Source: Chitinophagaceae bacterium (GTDB lineage: Bacteria; Bacteroidota; Bacteroidia; Chitinophagales; Chitinophagaceae). Taken from it: 64,000 bases of DNA. The notes below the pieces were generated by a model. It searched no databases. It was not told the DNA's origin and was given only the letters and a program-made list of their open reading frames with translations. A program made the position numbers and the translations under genes. This document shows, piece by piece, positions 43,948 through 50,216 of the stretch; position 1 is the stretch's first letter, and every line of letters begins with the position of its first letter. Location: positions 1 through 64,000 of the forward strand of contig JAIEQM010000025.1 in NCBI GenBank assembly GCA_019747705.1, in the 5' to 3' direction.

Positions 43948-44375
43948 CGCAATGGTAATTCTTTTGAACTGTTTAACAATTTTTCAACCATTGAATTAAT
44001 TTCATCAAGTACAACATCCAACTCTTGAAACACTCTTTCGTTGGTAAATCTTATGATTACACAACCTTGTTCTTTCAAGTAATCTTCACGGATTTTATCA
44101 TTTTCTTTTACATCTTTTAAGTCATGTATTGTTCCATCTACTTCTACAATCAGCTTCAACTTATGACAATAAAAGTCAGCTATGTAAATACCAATAGGAT
44201 GTTGTCTTCTAAACTTCAACCCCTGAACACCTGCTTTCAGATAATTCCATAAAAGTTTTTCAGCTTCCGTCATGTTTCTTCTCAAATCTTTCGCTAATTC
44301 AAAAACCAAATGGCTTGCACCACGAAACATTCCTTCGCCTTTAAATGCTGATTTATGTTTTTTCTGCTCACTCAT
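43944..44375 (-). CDS. DUF559 (Vsr/PD-(D/E)XK-like) nuclease-family protein between trpE and trpG
   Basis: AKDLRRNMTEAEKLLWNYLKAGVQGLKFRRQHPIGIYIADFYCHKLKLIVEVDGTIHDL; MSEQKK start at 44375 preferred. Confidence 0.9.
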   Translation of the reverse strand: MSEQKKHKSAFKGEGMFRGASHLVFELAKDLRRNMTEAEKLLWNYLKAGVQGLKFRRQHPIGIYIADFYCHKLKLIVEVDGTIHDLKDVKENDKIREDYLKEQGCVIIRFTNERVFQELDVVLDEINSMVEKLLNSSKELPLR

Positions 44376-44404
44376 TTTAAACTTGTTGATGCATGCACAT
44401 AGCA

Positions 44405-44437
44405 GCAAGTCTCCCTTCAGGGAGATTTAGAGGGTTG
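44405..44437 (+). repeat. Palindromic element overlapping the trpE stop codon
   Basis: AAGTCTCCCTTCAGGGAGATTTAGAGGGTTG; supplies TrpE C-terminal TTL*; inverted relative to 43918-43947. Confidence 0.7.
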
Positions 44438-45875
44438 TTGCTTTGGCGATCGCTTTCTTCAACGCCCCCAACTTATTATTTACTTCCTGCAACTCACTCT
44501 CAGGTTTGCTGGCAGCCACTACTCCGGCGCCTGCCTGGTAAATCAACGTATTATCCTTGCTCAAAAACGTACGAATCATAATGGCATGATTGCAACTGCC
44601 ATCAAAACCCATAAATCCCAAGGCGCCGCCGTAATAACTTCTTGCAGTGGGCTCATAGGTATCTATCAATTGCATGGCTTTTATTTTAGGAGCACCGCTC
44701 AATGTACCCGCAGGAAATGTTTTGGCCAGTAACTCAAACGGATTTGAATCTGGCCTGACCTTCGCCGTTACTTCACTCACCAAATGAATTACATGACTGT
44801 AATATTGCACTTGTCGGTAATGCGCCACACTCACTTCATCACACACACGGCTTAAATCATTACGGGCCAAATCAACCAGCATCACATGCTCTGCATTTTC
44901 CTTAGCATCTTTCAATAAACGTTCCGCTTCACGCTGGTCGGTTTCATCATCACCAGTGCGTTTAAATGTTCCTGCTATGGGATGCACAACAGCTTTACCC
45001 CGTCCGAACGGGTCATCCGGGCGGGCATTTTGAATAATGAGTTGCGATTCCGGACTTGAACCCATCAGCTTATAATCACCATAATCAAAAAAGAATAAAT
45101 AAGGTGAAGGATTGATACTGCGTAATGCACGGTACACATTCAATTCATCACCCGTGAAACTTTGTTGAAATCTTCTGCTCAATACAATCTGGAAAACATC
45201 ACCACGCATACAACTGGCAATTCCTTTCTTCACCATTTCAATGTACTCTTCATCGGTTACATTGCTGCTCTCATCTCCTTTTACTGCAAAAGGAAACACG
45301 GGCACATCTTTACTGCGAATCAAACTTTCCAGCAATGGCAATTCACTTTCAACACCATTCAACACATTTTCGCAAATAAACAATTCATCTTTATAATGAT
45401 TGATGGCAATTACATATTGATACAATCTATACCTTATTGGAGGAACTGTATTCAAGTCCCTCTCCTTGGGAGAGGGATTTAGGGAGAGGTCTTCAAAAAA
45501 TTGCACCGCATCAAATGTTGTATAACCATACAGACCTTGTGCAAACTTTGCTTCTTTACAATCTCCTGAAACGTTTTCAAACCGTTTCATAAAATCCCAA
45601 AGCAGCGTGGGTACATCTTTTTTATTCTTAATATTTAAACGCTCAGGTTTTTGTGCAGGTAGTTTGTATTCCAGTGTGTTTGTGTCAATCATTTCAATTC
45701 CTGAAATGGCATTCACACAAATAAAACTCCAACTGTTTTCCGCAGCATGATGGTCAGTACTCTCCAGCAAAATGGTATCACGAAAACGGTCACGCAGGCG
45801 CATGTAAATACCCACGGGTGTATATACATCTGCGAGCATTTGTTTGCATCTTGTTTCTATTGAAATCTTTTTCAT
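44427..45875 (-). CDS. trpE: Anthranilate synthase component I
   Basis: DVFQIVLSRRFQQSF; GSSPESQLI; HPIAGTFKRTGDDETDQREAERLLKDAKENAEHVMLVDLARNDLSRVC; TFPAGTLSGAPKIKAMQLID. Confidence 0.97.
   Translation of the reverse strand: MKKISIETRCKQMLADVYTPVGIYMRLRDRFRDTILLESTDHHAAENSWSFICVNAISGIEMIDTNTLEYKLPAQKPERLNIKNKKDVPTLLWDFMKRFENVSGDCKEAKFAQGLYGYTTFDAVQFFEDLSLNPSPKERDLNTVPPIRYRLYQYVIAINHYKDELFICENVLNGVESELPLLESLIRSKDVPVFPFAVKGDESSNVTDEEYIEMVKKGIASCMRGDVFQIVLSRRFQQSFTGDELNVYRALRSINPSPYLFFFDYGDYKLMGSSPESQLIIQNARPDDPFGRGKAVVHPIAGTFKRTGDDETDQREAERLLKDAKENAEHVMLVDLARNDLSRVCDEVSVAHYRQVQYYSHVIHLVSEVTAKVRPDSNPFELLAKTFPAGTLSGAPKIKAMQLIDTYEPTARSYYGGALGFMGFDGSCNHAIMIRTFLSKDNTLIYQAGAGVVAASKPESELQEVNNKLGALKKAIAKATTL
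44998..45026 (-). repeat. Second-family palindrome inserted in frame in trpE
   Basis: GCCCGCCCGGATGACCCGTTCGGACGGGG; encodes ARPDDPFGRG; same sequence at 46044-46073. Confidence 0.8.
45453..45491 (-). repeat. Palindromic element inserted in frame in trpE
   Basis: Minus strand CTCTCCCTAAATCCCTCTCCCAAGGAGAGGGACTTG; encodes LSLNPSPKERDL. Confidence 0.75.
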
Positions 45876-45916
45876 CTTTTTTTATTTGTGTTACAAGCTG
45901 TGGCAACATTTTTCAA

Positions 45917-45956
45917 CTGCTGTTGCGTCGCACTCTTGTACGTTCTTAATTCTATT
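45917..45956 (-). repeat. Dispersed repeat AATAGAATTAAGAACGTACAAGAGTGCGACGCAACAGCAG (copy 3)
   Basis: See 14947-14987 and 37729-37769. Confidence 0.75.
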
Positions 45957-45964
45957 GAGCACCC

Positions 45965-46013
45965 ACCTCAGACACTTTTGGTCTGAGCGAGACATTTATC
46001 GTCTCGCCCTGTC
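45965..46013. repeat. Paired-hairpin element
   Basis: CTCAGAC-acttttg-GTCTGAG followed by CGAGAC-atttatc-GTCTCG. Confidence 0.6.
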
Positions 46014-46043
46014 AATCACTCTCAATGTTTAAGTCTCCGCTGC

Positions 46044-46073
46044 CCCCGTCCGAACGGGTCATCCGGGCGGGCC
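46044..46073. repeat. Second-family palindrome, copy in trpE leader
   Basis: CCCCGTCCGAACGGGTCATCCGGGCGGGC. Confidence 0.75.
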
Positions 46074-46135
46074 TCCCGGGAGGAGATAAACAATCAAATT
46101 TTTTACACTTTACATTTCATCAACCTCGTACTGCA

Positions 46136-46158
46136 CACCCCTTTAGGGGATGGGGGCA
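46136..46158. repeat. CCCCTTTAGGGGATGGGGGC palindrome in trpE leader
   Basis: Same sequence as at 40541-40566 and 43279-43300. Confidence 0.75.
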
Positions 46159-46190
46159 AAAAATAAAACCCCGAATTACTTCGGGGTCTG
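46157..46190 (-). terminator. Attenuator terminator with competing antiterminator partner
   Basis: Minus strand ACCCCGAA-GTAA-TTCGGGGT-TTTATTTTTT; CAGACCCC (46183-46190) can instead pair with GGGGTCTG (46223-46230) in the leader ORF. Confidence 0.75.
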
Positions 46191-46219
46191 AATATGATTG
46201 TACAATCACAGTAATAGCA

Positions 46220-46276
46220 TTACAGACCCCATCGAGTTGTATGCCACCACCATGTATTGTTTGAAATTTGTTTCAT
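46220..46276 (-). CDS. trpL: trp leader peptide MKQISNNTWWWHTTRWGL
   Basis: 18-codon ORF with TGG TGG TGG and a fourth TGG, directly upstream of the attenuator hairpin of the trp cluster. Confidence 0.82.
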   Translation of the reverse strand: MKQISNNTWWWHTTRWGL

Positions 46277-46427
46277 TGCAATGCAAATATGTTCATTCAA
46301 ATTCAAAACGCCAAAAAAACTTTTAAAAGCAGGACAACAAAAAATTCCAAAACTTGTTATAGAAATTTTAACGGGTATTGCAAACCGCTGCTTTATCTTT
46401 ATCGTCTAACGAAAAAAATTAAGACTC

Positions 46428-46883
46428 ATGCGTAAACTTTCTTTTGTTGCAGCATTCCTCATCAGTACTGCTTTGCTGCTTTCTTTTTCTTTGAAACAGG
46501 ATAATCCTGATGCCATTGTGGGTGTTTGGAAAAACGGCGAAGGCACGGGTATGATTAAGATTACCAAAAACGGCGAAAAATACCAGGGCCGCATTGTGTG
46601 GCTCAAAGAACCCAATGACTCTGAAGGCCAGCCAAAAACGGATAAGAACCACCCTGATGCAGCCAATCATACAAGGCCTGTGCTGGGTTTAACCAATATG
46701 TGGGGGTTTGAATACAAAGGCAAAAATGTGTGGGATGGCGGTAAAATTTACGACCCTAAAAATGGTAACACCTATGACTGCACCATGAAATTAAAAGATG
46801 CCAATACATTAGATGTTCGTGGATATATCGGTGTATCACTCATTGGAAGAACAGATGTGTGGACAAGACAGGTAGCCAAATAA
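46428..46883 (+). CDS. DUF2147 domain-containing protein
   Basis: DAIVGVWKNGEGTGMIKITKNGEKYQGRIVWL...KNGNTYDCTMKLKDANTLDVRGYIGVSLIGRTDVWTR. Confidence 0.9.
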   Translation: MRKLSFVAAFLISTALLLSFSLKQDNPDAIVGVWKNGEGTGMIKITKNGEKYQGRIVWLKEPNDSEGQPKTDKNHPDAANHTRPVLGLTNMWGFEYKGKNVWDGGKIYDPKNGNTYDCTMKLKDANTLDVRGYIGVSLIGRTDVWTRQVAK

Positions 46884-46906
46884 AATATTTTCCTATGGAA
46901 ATAATG

Positions 46907-46936
46907 AACCCCGCTATTGGCGGGGTTTTATTTTTA
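46907..46936 (+). terminator. Intrinsic terminator
   Basis: AACCCCGCTATTGGCGGGGTTTTATTTTT. Confidence 0.7.
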
Positions 46937-47980
46937 TGGACTCACAAAATTTAATCCTACACTAAAATAAAAAGGATTGGTCAATGCACTTCTGAAAAAC
47001 AATTGACTGTCTTTCCGTGCATCATATTCATTCATCACATCAAAACGCCAGTTGTAACGGAAACCTGCCTGCACATTCAGCCAAAAGAACCCTTTCAGCT
47101 TTTTATCCCACATTACTCTTGGTTTTAATTCGCCACGTTGAATAAACACCTGCCCATTAGGACTTGGCGTGCGCATCCAGTATTGATTGCCTTCCAGTTC
47201 ATAACCAATCTGCAGAATATTGGAAGTGGAGAAATTGCGGCGCAGGTGACCTCTTGCGGGCAACAGCAATTCCATCCCCCATTGATCATTAAATGTTTTA
47301 TTCCACAAAACTATGGGCACATAAATCAATTGCCCGGCACGATAGGTTCTGGCCACACCCACGCCGATCATATTTTTTTCTGATTTCTTCCACCCATAAA
47401 TAGCGGTTGCACTAATAGTAACCGCTTTTGAATTAACGTCATCAAAACCTTCAAACACACCATTTACATCAGCGCTTGCCTGAAGGATGAGAAAGTTTTT
47501 TTCATTGAACGGTTTAAAGATGGTGGTGTTGATGCCGGCTGTGTGCATACCATTACTTTCAAGTTTTGAAATAAAAGGGTTTGCGGTTGCGCCTTCAAAA
47601 TTCAAACCACTTCTCCAATAATTGGCACCCAATTGCCAGATGAGCTTCGTATTAGAAACAACCGGAATATTTACCTGGGCTCTTAACCCGGATAAACGGT
47701 TTACCTTAAATGTTTGAGGCATAAGAAACGTTGGATAAAATGGAACCTCCGGCATATTAAACCCACCCTGGTATTCATAACCAATACTGATGATTTTATT
47801 GGGTGTTTGATTGAGTACTTTTTGTGTAACATAACGCTTCACTCCTTCCGCATCACCAAATTTGCTGTAATCCATCTCATCAACAGCAGAAGTATCGGTT
47901 ACCTGTGCACGGAGAACTGTTGCAAACAGCAAAAAAATCGCAGCAATCGTATATCTCATAAAAGATTGTTTTGGAAACAA
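46934..47980 (-). CDS. Outer-membrane beta-barrel-like protein (DUF6268-like)
   Basis: Signal peptide, beta-rich repeats, C-terminal FYFSVGLNFVSP. Confidence 0.6.
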   Translation of the reverse strand: MFPKQSFMRYTIAAIFLLFATVLRAQVTDTSAVDEMDYSKFGDAEGVKRYVTQKVLNQTPNKIISIGYEYQGGFNMPEVPFYPTFLMPQTFKVNRLSGLRAQVNIPVVSNTKLIWQLGANYWRSGLNFEGATANPFISKLESNGMHTAGINTTIFKPFNEKNFLILQASADVNGVFEGFDDVNSKAVTISATAIYGWKKSEKNMIGVGVARTYRAGQLIYVPIVLWNKTFNDQWGMELLLPARGHLRRNFSTSNILQIGYELEGNQYWMRTPSPNGQVFIQRGELKPRVMWDKKLKGFFWLNVQAGFRYNWRFDVMNEYDARKDSQLFFRSALTNPFYFSVGLNFVSP

Positions 47981-48016
47981 AAATAAGGAGGAACTGTTCA
48001 GGACAGATCAAAGAAA

Positions 48017-49384
48017 TTATTGCAGCCAGTTTACCGTTTCCGGTTGTTCCATAGCATAGCGATTGATTAAACTGCGTACCAACTGGTATTCGGGATAAGA
48101 CTGTAAACGATGCTTTAAATCATTCCCATTTGAAAAATCAAAATCAACCGGCACATAGCCCATGCCGTAAAACTTTCCATCTTCCATTAAAATACAGGCA
48201 TCGGAGTTATTAAAATAAGAACGTTCTCTGATGGCAAAGCTGGGCAGTTCCTGCTTTAGTTGCTTTGTTGCAGTTACAACACGTTCATTATAATCTATCG
48301 CCGTTTCTTCCTGCACACAGGCGCCTTTGCAGTTTTCATTGCTGCATTGATCATCATGTGAGCGGTCAATAAAACAAAGTTTATGACAGAGTGAATATTC
48401 TTTTGCCAGCCGTTTGAGTTCGTTCATTGCTTCCATACGGCTGAAATAAATCTGAACGGCCTGCAGGTTTTTATGTTTCCGGTCAACCGCCAGACGCAGG
48501 TAACCATTTCCGTCTTCAAACAAATACAACCCATATCCCGCTTCAAAACCTTTGGTGGCCCGGTTATACCTGGGCCAGAGGCGTTTGATTTCGATGGTTT
48601 CCAGTACAGAAGCCATCAATTCTGTACCGCACTGCTGATAAGATATACGATGAATAGTTCTTAAAAACTCCTGTCGTTGCAGGCTTGGTTTGTTGCCAGA
48701 AAAATGCCCCACCACCCTTTTTCGCAGCATTTTGGCCTTACCCACATAAATGATTTTATCTTTTGCATCATGAAAATAATAAACGCCGGGTGTGAGTGGC
48801 AATTCATCAATCTGCTCACGGCCCAGGTTCACAGGCAGCATTTGTTCTTTACTCTGCCTCTTGAGCATGGTGTAAAGATGATTGTTTACATCTTTTTTGA
48901 GCAGCAGTTTCAGTAATTCAGCAGTGGCGGCGGCATCACCTCCGGCACGGTGACGGTTATAAACCGGTATCTCAAAATGGGCACAAAGTTTACCGAGGCT
49001 GTAAGAAGCCAGTTTAGGGCTCACCTTTCGTGCATAACGAACGGTACAAAGCTTCTGGCACTGAAGATGATAGCCCAGCGCCCCTAACTGGTGGTGAAGA
49101 AAGGAATAGTCAAAGTTTACATTATGGGCCACAAAAATTTTTCCCTGGAGCAGTTCAAAAAGCTCAGCAGCTATTTCCTCAAAGGAAGGCGCCAGATGCA
49201 CCATTTCATTGGTGATACCCGTGAGCTTCTGAATGGGGTATGGTATGTTTTGATGCGGATTAATGAGGGTTTCAAAACGGCGGATAATTTCCTGCCCGTC
49301 ATGAATCACCACTCCAATTTCAGTAATTCCGTGTGAAGAAGCATATCCCCCTGTTGTTTCAATATCTGTAACCGCAAAAAGCAT
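48017..49384 (-). CDS. DnaQ-like exonuclease fused to GIY-YIG (UvrC-like) nuclease
   Basis: FAVTDIETTGGYASSHGITEIGVVI (DEDD exonuclease) and TPGVYYFHDAKDKIIYVGKAKMLRKRVVGHFSG (GIY-YIG). Confidence 0.92.
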   Translation of the reverse strand: MLFAVTDIETTGGYASSHGITEIGVVIHDGQEIIRRFETLINPHQNIPYPIQKLTGITNEMVHLAPSFEEIAAELFELLQGKIFVAHNVNFDYSFLHHQLGALGYHLQCQKLCTVRYARKVSPKLASYSLGKLCAHFEIPVYNRHRAGGDAAATAELLKLLLKKDVNNHLYTMLKRQSKEQMLPVNLGREQIDELPLTPGVYYFHDAKDKIIYVGKAKMLRKRVVGHFSGNKPSLQRQEFLRTIHRISYQQCGTELMASVLETIEIKRLWPRYNRATKGFEAGYGLYLFEDGNGYLRLAVDRKHKNLQAVQIYFSRMEAMNELKRLAKEYSLCHKLCFIDRSHDDQCSNENCKGACVQEETAIDYNERVVTATKQLKQELPSFAIRERSYFNNSDACILMEDGKFYGMGYVPVDFDFSNGNDLKHRLQSYPEYQLVRSLINRYAMEQPETVNWLQ

Positions 49385-49556
49385 TTGGGATTTTTGTTAA
49401 AAATTTAGTTCTAAAACTTGTCAAATTTATAAAACAACCATATCTTTACGGTACCCTATATTTCCTTTTTTTCAACTTACATTAATCCGATACCACTGAA
49501 GGCATGATCCGTTCTTATGCGAATTCCATTTTTTTGTCATCTTTAAATGGTATCAT

Positions 49557-49661
49557 ATGTCAACAAATCAAACACAGTTAAGCGAAACAACCAAACAGGT
49601 ATTGTTTGTAATCGTTTTCTTTACAACCATCGCTTTAGTTACGTATTTCTTTTTTAATTAA
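49557..49661 (+). CDS. 34-aa small membrane protein
   Basis: MSTNQTQLSETTKQVLFVIVFFTTIALVTYFFFN*; single TM helix. Confidence 0.4.
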   Translation: MSTNQTQLSETTKQVLFVIVFFTTIALVTYFFFN

Positions 49662-49730
49662 AGTTGCCTATGTAAAGAAATTTACACTTTTTTCACTCCG
49701 GTGAAACAATGGTTTATTCGCTCCAAAATT

Positions 49731-49757
49731 ATTAAAGCCCTTCAGGGCTTTTTTTTA
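49731..49757 (+). terminator. Intrinsic terminator
   Basis: AAAGCCCTTCAGGGCTTTTTTTTA. Confidence 0.65.
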
Positions 49758-50216
49758 TTCTTGCCTCTTCACGCATGTATTAACTCATTACTATACTTTT
49801 GATAATTTCCCTGATCATTCCTGAATTACCGTTAACATTTTCTTTTACGTTCCAAAACAGTATTATTTTAAAAATCATTAAAACTAAACAGGCAATGATT
49901 AAGGTTCTTCGTATTGCAATTGTATTTTTTCCTGTAAAAAAGGCATCCTTACCCTGCTGGCATGCAGGTATCAGGGGTGCTGCTGGTTACACTCTTGAGT
50001 AAATAAAGTCTATGAGCTATTCTCAAATTATCTCTGTGTTCAGCATTTCTGAAAACGGAACAAACGAAAACTAAGAACCCGTTAGTCAACATTTAAACCC
50101 CGTCTTTATAACGGGTTTTTTCATTTTCATCCAACCTCTGCTTTTAGTACCTTTGCCCACCTTTGAAAACAATATTTTATCAGTGAACGCAATTCTCCAA
50201 AAGAGCTTTTTATATT

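Noticed and set aside
49894-50002. Possible leader peptide MIKVLRIAIVFFPVKK... upstream of valS
   Set aside because: Valine codons are not clustered and no convincing alternative hairpin pair was found; only a plain terminator-like stem near 50077-50120.
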